Positions 1-12,142 of a stretch of DNA of 64,000 nt are shown in pieces; the stretch's first letter is position 1; each line of letters begins with the position of its first letter. The notes below the pieces were generated by a model that ran no database searches, was not told where the DNA came from, and worked only from the letters and a program-made list of their open reading frames with translations. The stretch comes from Methylibium rhizosphaerae (GTDB lineage: Bacteria; Pseudomonadota; Gammaproteobacteria; Burkholderiales; Burkholderiaceae_C). A program made the translations under genes and the position numbers. The stretch spans positions 62,001-126,000 of the forward strand of contig NZ_SWAR01000011.1 of the NCBI RefSeq assembly GCF_006386545.1, given 5' to 3'.

Positions 1-3000
1 GTGAACCAGCTGATGACCGCGCCGCCCGCGGCCAAGGAGGCCGAAAGCGCGGACATGCAGGCCGTGCGCCAGCGCTTCGAGAAGGCGCTGCTCACGCTCA
101 GGCGCGCCCGCTTCGGCGCGGGTGGCGTGCTGTCCGGCTGGTCGGCGAGGCTGGGCGGGCAGTACCTCTACGAGCTGCCGTGGTACCTGATCATCGGCGC
201 GCCCGGCTCGGGCAAGACCACGGCCCTGCACAACTGCGGCCTGAAGTTCCCGCTGGCCGAAGCGGTGGGCGACCATGCGGTGAAGGGCGTGGGCGGCACG
301 CGCAACTGCGACTGGTGGTTCACCGACCGCGCCGTCCTCATCGACACCGCCGGCCGGTTCACCACCCAGGACAGCGACCGCGAGAACGACCGTGCCACCT
401 GGAGCGGCTTCCTCGGCATGCTCAAGAAGTCGAGGCCGCGCCAGCCGGTCAACGGCGTGCTGGTCACCGTGTCGGTGGCCGACCTGCTGACCCGCGGCCC
501 CGCCGAACGCGCGCAGCACGCGGCCACCGTGCGCCAGCGGGTGCAGGAGCTGCACCAGGACCTGGGCATCCGCTTCCCGATCTACCTGCTGGTCACCAAG
601 TGCGACCTGCTGGCCGGGTTCATGGACTACTTCGCGACGCTCGACAAGGACCTGCGCGCCTCGCCCTGGGGCTTCACCTTCCCGCTCGACCCTGCAGCGC
701 TGAAGGGCGAGTCCGCCCCGCTGTCGCGCTTCGGACCCGAGTTCGATGCACTGCACCAGCGCCTGAACGACGGCCTCATCGACCGCCTGCAGGCCGACCG
801 CGACGCGCAGCGCCGCGCCCGCATCTACGGCTTCCCGGGGCAGTTCGCCGGGCTGCGCGGCATGCTGCAGGAGTTCGTGGACACCGTGTTCTCGCCCTCC
901 CCGTACGAAGCCAACCCGCTGCTGCGCGGCGTCTACTTCGTGAGCGGCACGCAGGAGGGCACGCCCATCGACCGCGTGCTCGGCGCCGTGGCCCGGGCCT
1001 ACCGGCTCGAGCGCGCCATCGTGGCGCCCAACCAGTCCAGCGGCAAGAGCTACTTCCTGAACCGGCTGCTCGGTGAAGTGGTGTTCGCCGAAAGCGGGAT
1101 TGCCGGCACCAACCTCAAGTGGGAGCGCCGTCGCACCGCAATCGCGCTGGCCGGCTATGCCGCAGTGGGCCTGCTCACCGCGGGCACGCTGGTGGCATGG
1201 AGCACCAGCTACATCAACAACCGGCGCTACATCAGCGAAGTGTCCGAGCGCGTCGAAGAGGTGCGCAAGCTGGTGCAGGCCACGCCCAACCGGGCCTCGC
1301 CCGACCTGCAGCCCATCGTGCCGGCGCTCGACGCCACCCGCACCTTGGCCGTCACCGGCCGCAACAGCGACGAGGTGCCCTGGTCCCTGGGCTTCGGCCT
1401 CTACCAGGGCCGCAAGCTCGACGGCGCCGCGAACACGGCCTATGAACGCATGCTGGTCGACGCGGTGCTGCCGCGGCTGGCGCTGCGCATCGAGGAGCAG
1501 CTGCGCCAGGGCGGCGATGCGCCCGAGATGCAGTACGAGGCGCTCAAGGCCTACCTGATGCTGCACGACCCCGACCACTTCGAGGCCGAGTCGCTCAAGA
1601 CCTATGTCGAAGCCGACTGGGACGCCCAGTTCGGCCGCGAGCTGGCCCTCGAAGACCGCGAGCAGCTGTCGCGCCATCTCGACGCCCTGCTCTCGCAAGG
1701 CGCCGCCGTGTCGCCGCTGCCCGAAGACAAGGCGCTGGTCGAGCAGCACCGCACCCGGCTGGCCACGCTCACGCTGCCGCAGCGCATCTACAACCGCATG
1801 CGCCACCAGGGGCTGGGCGGCGAGTTCCCCGAGTTCACCGTGGTGCGCGCGGCCGGCAACAACGCGGCGCTGGTGTTCACACGGCGCAGCGGCGCGCCGC
1901 TCACCAAGGGCGTGCCGGGGCTGTTCTCGTACGACGGCTACCACCGCGGCTTCCAGCGCGAGGTGCCGCGCGTGTCGCAACAGCTGGCCGACGAGCAGGG
2001 CTGGGTGCTGGGCATCACGGACCCGGCAAAGAACGCGGCCGCCGTGGTACGGGGCACCGACCCGCTGGTCGATGACGTGCGGCGCATCTACCTCACCGAG
2101 TACGCCACCATCTGGGAAGCCTTCATCGCCGACGTGCGGCTGCTGCCGATGACCAGCCTGCCTCAGTCGGTGCAGATGGCACGGCTGCTGTCGGGGCCCG
2201 ACACGCCGATGGTGCCGCTCATGAAGGCCATGTCGCGCGAGACGACCCTGCTGGCCGGCGACGGCAGCGTGGTCGGCACCGCCGAGAAGAAGGCCGGCGA
2301 AGTGCTGGGCAAGTCACGCGAGGCGCTGGCCGGCCTGCTGAGCAAGAAGCCGGTGGCTGGCGGCCCGCGCATCGAGAGCATCGTCGACGACCGCTTCGCC
2401 GGACTGCGCCAGTTCGTCTTCAAGCCCGAAGGCGGCAAGGCGCCGATGGACGACACGGTGGCCCTGATCGGCGAAGTGCACGTGCTGCTCAATGCGGTGG
2501 ACACCGCCATCAAGGGCGGCTCGGCCCCACCGCCCTCGCCGCTGCCCAACCGGGTGAAGGCTGAGGCGGCGCGCATGCCCGAGCCGGTGCGGTCCATGCT
2601 CGACAACCTCTCGTCGAGCAGCGCGCAGGTCTCGCAGATCCTGGTGCGGCAGAACCTCGGCCAGGAGGTGAAGTCGCAGGTCGGCGAGTTCTGCCAGCAG
2701 GCGGTGGCCGGCCGCTACCCGCTCAACCGCGCGTCCAGGCGCGACGTGACGCAGGCCGACTTCGCCATGCTGTTCGCTCCCGGCGGCAAGATCGACCAGC
2801 TGTTCCAGCAGAAGCTCGCCCAGTACGTGGACACCACCACCCGGCCTTGGAGCTTCCGCGCGGTGGAAGGCACGCCGCTGGGCACCGACCGCGGCCAGCT
2901 GCCGCAGTTCCAGCGGGCGCAGGCCATTCGCGAGACCTTCTTCCCCGGGGGCAACACGCCTTCACTGCGGCTGGACTTCAAGCCGCTCGAGATGGACAGC

Positions 3001-3354
3001 ACCCTCACCCAGTTCATCCTCGACGTGGATGGCCAGGTGGTGCGTTATGCGCACGGCCCGCAGATCCCCGCCAGCGTGCAATGGCCCGGCCCGCGCGGCA
3101 GCCAGCAGGTGCGGGTGCAGGTGAGCCCGCCCAGCAACAACGGGCAGCCCTCAGGCATCGTCGAAGACGGGCCCTGGGCGCTGTTCCGCCTGTTCGATCG
3201 CGTGCGCATCGACCCCACCGGCGCACCCGAGCGCTTCCGCGCCACCTTCGATGTGGGCGGCCGCAAGGCGGTGTTCGAAGTCACCACCAGCAGCGTGCGC
3301 AACCCGTTCCGCCTGCCTGACCTCTACGAGTTCGCATGCCCTTCGGGCCTGTGA
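1..3354 (+). CDS. tssM: TssM (IcmF/VasK), T6SS inner-membrane complex protein, 5' end outside window
   Basis: TssM builds the T6SS membrane complex with TssJ and TssL. The reading frame is open from the first base (1117 residues visible) and ends at a TGA. A Walker A motif GAPGSGKT lies near residues 66-73, after the family-typical YLYELPWYLIIG. One membrane helix lies near residues 378-402, followed by the long periplasmic region. Family members normally carry two more N-terminal membrane helices before the NTPase domain, and these are absent here, so the true start is almost certainly upstream; the GTG at base 1 should not be trusted. tagF follows 28 bp downstream on the same strand. tssJ, tssK and tssL are not in the window. 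Confidence 0.95.
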   Translation: MNQLMTAPPAAKEAESADMQAVRQRFEKALLTLRRARFGAGGVLSGWSARLGGQYLYELPWYLIIGAPGSGKTTALHNCGLKFPLAEAVGDHAVKGVGGTRNCDWWFTDRAVLIDTAGRFTTQDSDRENDRATWSGFLGMLKKSRPRQPVNGVLVTVSVADLLTRGPAERAQHAATVRQRVQELHQDLGIRFPIYLLVTKCDLLAGFMDYFATLDKDLRASPWGFTFPLDPAALKGESAPLSRFGPEFDALHQRLNDGLIDRLQADRDAQRRARIYGFPGQFAGLRGMLQEFVDTVFSPSPYEANPLLRGVYFVSGTQEGTPIDRVLGAVARAYRLERAIVAPNQSSGKSYFLNRLLGEVVFAESGIAGTNLKWERRRTAIALAGYAAVGLLTAGTLVAWSTSYINNRRYISEVSERVEEVRKLVQATPNRASPDLQPIVPALDATRTLAVTGRNSDEVPWSLGFGLYQGRKLDGAANTAYERMLVDAVLPRLALRIEEQLRQGGDAPEMQYEALKAYLMLHDPDHFEAESLKTYVEADWDAQFGRELALEDREQLSRHLDALLSQGAAVSPLPEDKALVEQHRTRLATLTLPQRIYNRMRHQGLGGEFPEFTVVRAAGNNAALVFTRRSGAPLTKGVPGLFSYDGYHRGFQREVPRVSQQLADEQGWVLGITDPAKNAAAVVRGTDPLVDDVRRIYLTEYATIWEAFIADVRLLPMTSLPQSVQMARLLSGPDTPMVPLMKAMSRETTLLAGDGSVVGTAEKKAGEVLGKSREALAGLLSKKPVAGGPRIESIVDDRFAGLRQFVFKPEGGKAPMDDTVALIGEVHVLLNAVDTAIKGGSAPPPSPLPNRVKAEAARMPEPVRSMLDNLSSSSAQVSQILVRQNLGQEVKSQVGEFCQQAVAGRYPLNRASRRDVTQADFAMLFAPGGKIDQLFQQKLAQYVDTTTRPWSFRAVEGTPLGTDRGQLPQFQRAQAIRETFFPGGNTPSLRLDFKPLEMDSTLTQFILDVDGQVVRYAHGPQIPASVQWPGPRGSQQVRVQVSPPSNNGQPSGIVEDGPWALFRLFDRVRIDPTGAPERFRATFDVGGRKAVFEVTTSSVRNPFRLPDLYEFACPSGL

Positions 3355-3382
3355 CCGGCCACCCGCTGCGCTCGCTGACCCC

Positions 3383-4090
3383 ATGCTCACCGGCACTTCG
3401 ACCACCGACACGCGCGACGCGCCCGGCTGGTACGGCAAGCTCTCGTCGCTGGGCGACTTCGCGCAGCGACGCCTGCCGCCGGCCTGGATCAGCGCCTGCG
3501 ACGCCTGGCTGTCGCGGGCGATGCAGGGCAGCCAGGCCCAGCTCGGCGCGCACTGGCTCGACGTCTACCTCACCGCGCCGGTGCTGCGCTTCGCGTGGGC
3601 GCCCGGCGTCGTGGACGCGCAGTGGTGGTTCGGCGTGCTGATGCCCAGCTGCGACAACGTGGGGCGCTACTTCCCGCTGGTGGTCGCGCACCCGCGCACC
3701 CGCCCGCCCGTGGACCGCATCGCACTCGACCACCTGGAGCTCTGGTACGACGACGTCGCTCAAGCGGCGATGCAGACGCTGGGCGAAAGCGCTTCGGTTG
3801 ACGTGTTCGAAGAAGCGCTTCGCCAGTCGCCCCCCTGGCCTACGCCGGGCCCCGGTGCCGCCCTCAACCCGCAAGGCAGCCCGCATCTCCAGCGCTACCC
3901 GCTGGCGCCCGCCGCCTCGCTGGCGCAATGGCTGCACACACTCGCCGCCGCGGACCTGCAGGCCCGTCTGGCGGGTTGCACCCTGTGGTGGCGCCGGGGC
4001 GAAGACGGCAGCTCCTCGGAGTCGGTTTGCGTGCTGCGGGGCTTGCCGGAGGCGGCGGGATTCGTCGAACTGCTGGGAGGTCGCGCATGA
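3383..4090 (+). CDS. tagF: TagF, T6SS-associated protein (BMA_A0400 family)
   Basis: Member of the TagF/DUF2094 family, which in other bacteria acts as a post-translational repressor of T6SS, sometimes through Fha. The 235-residue protein opens with the family core GWYGKLSSLGDFAQRRLP and contains the conserved DNVGRYFPL segment. The ATG at 3383 places this core about 17 residues from the N terminus, as in relatives; an upstream extension would run into tssM. The stop codon overlaps the next start (ATGA), so translation is probably coupled. Its presence with a PP2C phosphatase, FHA protein and kinases elsewhere in the window fits a threonine-phosphorylation control pathway. Confidence 0.9.
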   Translation: MLTGTSTTDTRDAPGWYGKLSSLGDFAQRRLPPAWISACDAWLSRAMQGSQAQLGAHWLDVYLTAPVLRFAWAPGVVDAQWWFGVLMPSCDNVGRYFPLVVAHPRTRPPVDRIALDHLELWYDDVAQAAMQTLGESASVDVFEEALRQSPPWPTPGPGAALNPQGSPHLQRYPLAPAASLAQWLHTLAAADLQARLAGCTLWWRRGEDGSSSESVCVLRGLPEAAGFVELLGGRA

Positions 4091-5127
4091 CGCTCAAGTT
4101 CAGGGACCCCGATGGCCAGGTGCGCGAGTTCCGCAGCGCCGAAGAGGCGTATCGCGAGATCCTCGCGCACGTGAACGGCGGCTTCCACACCTTCTTCGTG
4201 CATGTGAAGCGCGACATCATCCCGATCCTGGAGGAGTGGATCAGCGCGCAAGGCGGCGACGACCCGAACGCCTGGCGCGTACGCAAGGAGCTGGGGCAGC
4301 AACGCCACATCCTCGAGTTCGGCGACTACACCAACATGGCCCGCGCGGTGATGGGCGAGTTCCTCGCCCGCGAGGCGCTCGACGACACCGAGACCCGCCT
4401 GGCCCGTGCAACCGTGCAGTCGCGCTACGTCGCCACGCACCTCGCGGCACTGCTCGACAAGGTGCGCATGAAGGTCGCCCACCCGTCCGCCCCGAAGGTG
4501 CTGGCCCCGCTGCTCGACGAACAGGTGGTGCACAAGCTGCCCTACCAGCCGCTGTACAGGAAGGCGGGCGCCAGCATCGCCCGCGTGCTGAAGCAGCCCG
4601 ATGCCTACTACTTCGAAGACCGCGTCGTCACGCTGCACGACGTGACCGAATACCTCAAGAAGAACCTCGCCTCCGCGGTCGAGGTGCCGCCGGAAAAGAG
4701 CACCGGCACCTACTTCCGCATCAATGAGTTCGGTGTGCCCGAATACAGCCGTCGCATCATCCGCGGCACGGCCGACTTTCGCTACAAACCGGGCGCCGAC
4801 GAGCCGGACCGCTACACCCTGAAGGAGAACAGCGGCTACGTCATGGCGGCGCGCGTGCAGGGCATCCCCATCTGGGCCGGCCCGTCGTTCACCACCGGTC
4901 GCCTCATGCGCATGGCCGAATGGGCCGGCGCCACCGCGCAGGAATACGAAGCCCTGGCCTGGGCCATCTTCGCCTTCTGGAACCAGTGCTACCCCACCTC
5001 GTCGACCTGGGTGCACCGCTTCCATGAGGTGATGGACATGGCCGCCAACTGGGGCGTGCCGTTCACGCCGTTCTCTTACCCCGGCGACATTCCGCCCAAT
5101 GCCGGGGCGCTGCGCTCGCGGCTTTGA
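4087..5127 (+). CDS. Unknown protein in the tssM-tagF operon
   Basis: A 346-residue protein whose ATG overlaps the tagF stop by 4 bp, so it is very likely co-translated with T6SS genes. I do not recognise a family. It has no signal peptide or membrane segment. The N-terminal half looks helical and charged. The C-terminal third is rich in aromatic residues (for example GIPIWAGPSF, AFWNQCYPTSSTWVHRF) and ends in a Pro/Gly-rich tail. No separate immunity-like gene follows; the next gene is an exported PEP-CTERM protein after 127 bp. Candidate roles are an accessory factor or an effector; position alone supports a T6SS link. Confidence 0.75.
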   Translation: MTLKFRDPDGQVREFRSAEEAYREILAHVNGGFHTFFVHVKRDIIPILEEWISAQGGDDPNAWRVRKELGQQRHILEFGDYTNMARAVMGEFLAREALDDTETRLARATVQSRYVATHLAALLDKVRMKVAHPSAPKVLAPLLDEQVVHKLPYQPLYRKAGASIARVLKQPDAYYFEDRVVTLHDVTEYLKKNLASAVEVPPEKSTGTYFRINEFGVPEYSRRIIRGTADFRYKPGADEPDRYTLKENSGYVMAARVQGIPIWAGPSFTTGRLMRMAEWAGATAQEYEALAWAIFAFWNQCYPTSSTWVHRFHEVMDMAANWGVPFTPFSYPGDIPPNAGALRSRL

Positions 5128-5254
5128 TCGCTGCCAATTCACCGCGTCAGTGCGTTGCGTTGCAGCGGTAAGCGTTTGTCATGCGACCTTGGGCAGCGCA
5201 CGGCGCCGGCGAGAACATACGGGCTTCTTCGCAGCAAGCGAACAGGGAGCTCTC

Positions 5255-6532
5255 ATGCACACGCAGCTGCTGTACAGGCGCGCTGGCCATGCGGCCCTCG
5301 GCGTGGCCTTCGCGGCCTTCCTCGGCGGAGCCTGGGCCCAGGCCCAGCCGCCCGTCACCGACTGGACGAGCCTCATGTTGCCGGCCCCCGCCGGCATCGT
5401 CCGATGGAGCGCCAGCGGAATGAACAACCTCGGCCAGGTCATTGGCGTCGGCTTCACGCAGTACGGCCCTCCCGAGATGGCGCCGGTGTTCTACGACGGC
5501 ATCACGTCGCGCACGCTGCCGACGCCTGTCGACACCCGGACCACCCAGGCGGTGGCCATCAACGACGCCGGCCAGATCCTCGTGGAAAACCGCGCGGTGG
5601 AAGAAGGCCCGCCCTATGCCAGCGGATCGCGCTCGTCCATCACGCTGCACAGCGGCGGCGTGATGACCGAAATCATGCCGACGGGCATGCGCGATGCGAG
5701 GGCGGTGGACCTCAACAACCGCGGCGAGGTGCTGATGAGCGGCAACATGAGCAACGGCTACGTGAGCGCCGTGACGGGCCCGTCCGGCACGCGCTACCTG
5801 GCGGCCACCGGCATCGAGGCGCTCGACCTCAACAACAACGGCGTGGTGCTCTATCGCAACGGCTTCTCGCAAGACAGCCCGCCCCATCTCGATGACCACG
5901 GCACGGTGACCCGCCTGGGGCCGGCGGACCGCACAGTCCACGTGTGGCGCCTGAGCGACCGGGACGAGGTCTGGGGCACGATGGACAGCGTGCTCGCAGG
6001 CGTGATCAGCAGCTTCGTCGGCGGTGTCGCCACGCCGCTGCCGGGCAATCCGCGTGGCTCCGTCGGCGATGTCAACGACCGCGGCGATGTCCTGATGAAA
6101 CTCTGGGACCACCCCCGCACCGCCTTCCTCTATCGAGACGGCGTGTTGACCGACCTTGGTGTGGGCATCGCAGGGCTGACGGCTGTTCACGGCGTGTCCG
6201 CCAACAACGCCGGCCAGGTGCTGTTCACCGGCGAGCTCGACTGGGGCGCGCGCCGTTATCTGTATTTCTGGGACAACGGCACCGTCACCAACCTGACCGA
6301 GGTGCTGTACCGCGAGGCAGGGGACGCGGCCGCACTCTACGGGATCGGCGGCGTCTGGCTCAACGATGCCGGGCAGGTGCTGTTCAGCAGCGCTGGCGCA
6401 GAACTGGGGCCGCTGCTGCTCTCGCCGGTACCCGAGCCGGGCATGCTGGGACTCATGCTCGCCGGCCTGTTTGCGCTGTTCTGCACGAGACGAAGGAGCG
6501 CGGGCCCGGCCGCTGCCGCACGGCCTTGCTGA
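5255..6532 (+). CDS. PEP-CTERM-anchored exported protein with HAF-type repeats
   Basis: A 425-residue exported protein. It has an N-terminal signal peptide (cleavage plausible after AWAQA) and a C-terminal sorting signal made of VPEPG, a hydrophobic helix and the basic stretch CTRRR. That is the PEP-CTERM signal recognised by exosortase. Between them lie at least seven short degenerate repeats of the type LNNxGQVLxxG (for example MNNLGQVIGVG, INDAGQILVEN, LNDAGQVLFSS), like HAF repeats that form a beta-propeller-like extracellular fold. GGGAG lies just upstream of the ATG at 5255. It converges with the hybrid kinase gene, with 9 bp between stop codons. Likely surface- or exopolysaccharide-associated; the substrate is unknown. 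Confidence 0.85.
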   Translation: MHTQLLYRRAGHAALGVAFAAFLGGAWAQAQPPVTDWTSLMLPAPAGIVRWSASGMNNLGQVIGVGFTQYGPPEMAPVFYDGITSRTLPTPVDTRTTQAVAINDAGQILVENRAVEEGPPYASGSRSSITLHSGGVMTEIMPTGMRDARAVDLNNRGEVLMSGNMSNGYVSAVTGPSGTRYLAATGIEALDLNNNGVVLYRNGFSQDSPPHLDDHGTVTRLGPADRTVHVWRLSDRDEVWGTMDSVLAGVISSFVGGVATPLPGNPRGSVGDVNDRGDVLMKLWDHPRTAFLYRDGVLTDLGVGIAGLTAVHGVSANNAGQVLFTGELDWGARRYLYFWDNGTVTNLTEVLYREAGDAAALYGIGGVWLNDAGQVLFSSAGAELGPLLLSPVPEPGMLGLMLAGLFALFCTRRRSAGPAAAARPC

Positions 6533-6541
6533 CGGCGGCAC

Positions 6542-8947
<2,406 letters not shown>

Positions 8948-8949
8948 CG

Positions 8950-9939
8950 TCAGGCGCCCCGGTGCACGATGCCGGCGTTCTTCAGCAGGGCCGGGCTGAA
9001 GACCACGCCCAGGCGCTCGGCCAGCGCGAGGTTGAGCCCCAGCACCGCCTTGCGGTTCTCGACCAGCGGAAACTCCGCCGGCTTCGCCCCGCGCAGGATC
9101 TTCAGGGCCACCTCGGCGGCGTATTCACCCTGCTCCTCGGGCAGCTTGCCCATGGTGAGCAGCACCAGCGGCGTCATGTAGCCGTCCACATAGCCGGTGG
9201 GGATGCGGGTGTTCTCCAGGATGAAGACCCGCGCCGCTTCCTCGTCCCAGCCCGCGATGCCGGCGTAGTTGCCGGTGATGAGCATGTGCGCCTGGCGCTG
9301 CAGCTCGACATAGGCACGCTTGAACTCGTCGAAGCTGCGCACCAGCCGCGAGGCCATGCGACCGTCGAAGAAGCGGCGGTTGTAGGTCGCCACCACCTTG
9401 GCCTGCGTCTGCGTGTCGCCGCTCAGGTAGGCCACCTGGTCGCCGCGCGCATAGTCGCGCATCGCCCGCACCAGCGGTCCCACCAGGTCCACCTCGAGCA
9501 TGCCGGTGATGGTGCGGGTCGGAAAGCCGTAGGCCGAAGCATCCCAGTTGATGCCGGCAAACACCACCGGCAGCGACGTCTCCTTGACGAAGGGCACGAC
9601 GAAGTAGCGGGCCGCGTTGTCGTCGGTGGCAATCACCATGTCGGGCCGGAAGCGGTCGAGCTCGGCCTTCGCGCGCTCGCCCGCCTGGCGGGCATGCGCC
9701 TCGTCGGTGTTGCGGGCCGTGTCCATGCGCACGATGCGCAGCTCGACGCCGCTGCCGGCCAGCACGGCGTTGATACCGCGGCCGATACCGTCGTTCCAGG
9801 GGTTGCCCGCGTGGTAGGAGTCCACCCACAGCACGCGCTTGCCGGCGAGGTCGGGCCCCGCGGCGGACACCGCCACGGCCATGCCCAGATGCCCCAGCAC
9901 CAGCAGCGCGCCACGCCGGGTCGTCGAACAGGCAGTCAT
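8950..9939 (-). CDS. Periplasmic substrate-binding protein (ABC_sub_bind type)
   Basis: A 329-residue exported binding protein with an N-terminal signal sequence (MAVAVSAAG region) and the opening RVLWVDSYHAGNPWNDGI, which resembles the PF04392-type two-lobe binding proteins related to TrpX. The motifs DMVIATDDNAARYFVVP and PVVFAGINWD fit the type I periplasmic-binding fold. No ABC permease or ATPase gene is nearby. The only partner is the hybrid kinase starting 2 bp downstream, so a sensory role is more likely than transport. The ligand cannot be read from sequence. The protein is likely periplasmic. Confidence 0.82.
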   Translation of the reverse strand: MTACSTTRRGALLVLGHLGMAVAVSAAGPDLAGKRVLWVDSYHAGNPWNDGIGRGINAVLAGSGVELRIVRMDTARNTDEAHARQAGERAKAELDRFRPDMVIATDDNAARYFVVPFVKETSLPVVFAGINWDASAYGFPTRTITGMLEVDLVGPLVRAMRDYARGDQVAYLSGDTQTQAKVVATYNRRFFDGRMASRLVRSFDEFKRAYVELQRQAHMLITGNYAGIAGWDEEAARVFILENTRIPTGYVDGYMTPLVLLTMGKLPEEQGEYAAEVALKILRGAKPAEFPLVENRKAVLGLNLALAERLGVVFSPALLKNAGIVHRGA

Positions 9940-10076
9940 GGCAGGCCTCCTCTCGCGTGCTGCGCCCCGCCGGCGAGGGCGAGGCCGCGACGGCTCCCTG
10001 CGCCGTATCTTGCTCTCGATCGGGGCGCCGGGAACAGGACGTTTCCCTCATGTCGGCGGCTGCTACCCTCGCCGCC

Positions 10077-11297
10077 ATGGATTCCCTCATCGCCGCCGCC
10101 GGACGCGCCCTGGCGGCAGGCGACACGCTGGGCGCACTCAAGCGGGTGGCGTTGCGAAACGACCCGCCGGCGCTGGCGCTGCGCGGCATCGCGATGGCGC
10201 GGCTGGGCGAGCTGGTGCGCGCCCGCGAGCTGCTGCGCCGCGCCGCGCGCGGCTTCGGCGCCCACGAGGAACTGGCGCGTGCCCGCTGCGTGGTCGCCGA
10301 GGCCGAGGTGGCACTCGCGATGCGCGAGCTCGGCCACGCCACACGTGCACTCACCGCCGCGGCGGCGGCACTGGAGGCGCGTGCCGACCGGGCCAACGCA
10401 CTGCAGGCCCCCCTCATCGTGGCGCGCCGGCTGCTGCTGCTCGGGCGGCTCGACGAAGCGTCGGCCGTGCTGGCGCAGGTCGATGCGCGCGGCGGCCCGC
10501 CGGCCTTGCTGGCGGTGGCCGAGCTGGCGGCCGCAGAACTGGCCCTGCGCTCGCTGGACGTGGATGCGGCGCAGGCCGCCCTCGGGCGGGCCCGTACGGC
10601 TGCCGAGCGTGCCGGCCTGCCCGCGCTGCTGGCCGAAGTGCTGCAGGCGCACACCGCGCTCGAAAGCCCGGCCGCCCGCCGCCTCGCCAACGGCAGCGAA
10701 GAGGCGCTGCGGCTGCCGCAGGTGGCGGCGCTGCGCGCCTCGGGCACGCTGGTCATCGATGCGTGCCGGCATGGGCTGGGTACCGGCACCGCCTGGCTGC
10801 CGCTGGCGCGCCGCCCCATCCTGTTCGCACTGGCACGTGCGCTCGCCGAGGCCTGGCCCGCCGATGCCGGCCGCGAAGCGCTGATCGAGAAGGCCTTTCG
10901 CACCCGCCAGCCGGACGAGACACATCGCGCGCGCCTGCGGGTGGAGATCGGTCGCTTGCGCCGCCTCGTTGCCGGCTGGGCCGGCATCGAGGCGACGGCA
11001 CGCGGCTTCGCGCTCAAGCCGCATGACGGGCGCAGCGTGGTTGTCCTCGCGCCGCCGGTCGACGGCGAACAGGCCTCGCTGCTGGCGCTGCTGGCCGACG
11101 GCGCGGCCTGGTCCACCTCGGCGCTGGCCCTGGCACTCGGCGACAGCCAGCGCACCGTGCAACGGGCACTCGCCGAACTGGAGGCCGCCGGCCGCGTGCG
11201 CTCGGTGGGCCGGGCACGGGCGCAGCGCTGGCTGGCGAAGCCGCTGGCCGGATTCACGACGATCTTGTTACTCCCGGCCGCGCTGCCGCCTGAGTAG
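10077..11297 (+). CDS. Helix-turn-helix regulator with helical N-terminal repeats
   Basis: About 406 residues. The N-terminal two thirds are Ala/Leu/Arg-rich helices that look TPR-like. The C terminus contains a winged-helix-like segment (LLADGAAWSTSALALALGDSQRTVQRALAELEAAGRVRSVGR, given here only as a landmark) typical of DNA-binding domains with a 'recognition' SQRTVQRAL helix. The start is uncertain: ATG at 10077 (MDSLIAA) or ATG at 10050 (MSAAATL); neither has a clear ribosome binding site. A TACCCT box ends 10 bp before 10077, compatible with a leaderless transcript. It is followed by a beta-propeller gene and a DUF899 gene on the same strand. Probably a transcriptional regulator of the neighbours; this is inference. 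Confidence 0.72.
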   Translation: MDSLIAAAGRALAAGDTLGALKRVALRNDPPALALRGIAMARLGELVRARELLRRAARGFGAHEELARARCVVAEAEVALAMRELGHATRALTAAAAALEARADRANALQAPLIVARRLLLLGRLDEASAVLAQVDARGGPPALLAVAELAAAELALRSLDVDAAQAALGRARTAAERAGLPALLAEVLQAHTALESPAARRLANGSEEALRLPQVAALRASGTLVIDACRHGLGTGTAWLPLARRPILFALARALAEAWPADAGREALIEKAFRTRQPDETHRARLRVEIGRLRRLVAGWAGIEATARGFALKPHDGRSVVVLAPPVDGEQASLLALLADGAAWSTSALALALGDSQRTVQRALAELEAAGRVRSVGRARAQRWLAKPLAGFTTILLLPAALPPE

Positions 11298-11343
11298 AGT
11301 CCTTCCAACGGCGCCACGACCTGCGCCGGCACAGGAGGCCGAA

Positions 11344-12021
11344 ATGAACCGCAAGACCCGCAGCAACCCGACGACCGAAGCACCGGTGCAGGCCGCCGAG
11401 ATCGTGCGCGAATACGGCCCGTTCAACGACGCGCAGCGCGTGCACGGGGTGACCCATGACGGACAACGGGTCTGGGCGGCCACCGGCGCGCAGCTGGTCG
11501 CCTTCGACCCCGCCAGCGGCGAGACCACCCGCACGCTCGAACATGCCTGCGATGCCGGCACCGCCTTCGACGGCCGCCACCTCTACCAGATCGCCGAGGC
11601 ACGCATCGACAAGATCGATCCGGCCACCGGCGCGGTGCTGGCCTCGATTCCGGCCCCGGGGCACGGCGCCGACTCGGGCCTCGCCTGGGCCGAAGGCAGC
11701 CTGTGGGTCGGCCAGTACCGCGACCGCAGGATCCACCAGATCGACCCGGACACCGGCCGCGTGCTGCGCACCATCGAGTCCAACCGCTTCGTCACCGGCG
11801 TGACCTGGGTCGACGGCGAGCTGTGGCACGCCACCTGGGAAGGCGACGAAAGCGAGCTGCGCCACATCGACCCCGCCGACGGCACCGTGCTGGAGCGGCT
11901 GGCCCTGCCGCAAGGCGTGGGCGTGAGCGGCCTCGAGTCCGACGGCGAAGCGCTCTTCTACTGCGGCGGCGGCCCGAGCGGCAAGGTCCGCGCCGTACGG
12001 CGCCCGCGCGCTTCATCCTGA
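11344..12021 (+). CDS. YncE/glutamine cyclotransferase-like beta-propeller protein
   Basis: A 225-residue protein made of repeated strands of the type VxxxDPxTGxxLxxI (for example IDKIDPATGAVLASI, IHQIDPDTGRVLRTI, LRHIDPADGTVLERL), which marks a small beta-propeller of the YncE/Vgb/glutamine-cyclotransferase class. There is no signal peptide, so it is probably cytoplasmic. AGGAGG lies 6 bp upstream of ATG 11344. It sits between the HTH regulator and the DUF899 gene in one direction. An enzymatic function cannot be assigned; ligand binding or scaffolding is possible. Confidence 0.78.
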   Translation: MNRKTRSNPTTEAPVQAAEIVREYGPFNDAQRVHGVTHDGQRVWAATGAQLVAFDPASGETTRTLEHACDAGTAFDGRHLYQIAEARIDKIDPATGAVLASIPAPGHGADSGLAWAEGSLWVGQYRDRRIHQIDPDTGRVLRTIESNRFVTGVTWVDGELWHATWEGDESELRHIDPADGTVLERLALPQGVGVSGLESDGEALFYCGGGPSGKVRAVRRPRASS

Positions 12022-12142
12022 TCCCTCGGCCCCGCGGGCCGTATCCCTTCGCACCGGCCGCATGACTGCATCGCGGCAGGCCCCGGTGCGCCCTTGTGCT
12101 TTCGCACGTCAACCACCGGCCGGCAAGGCCCAGGAGCAGACC

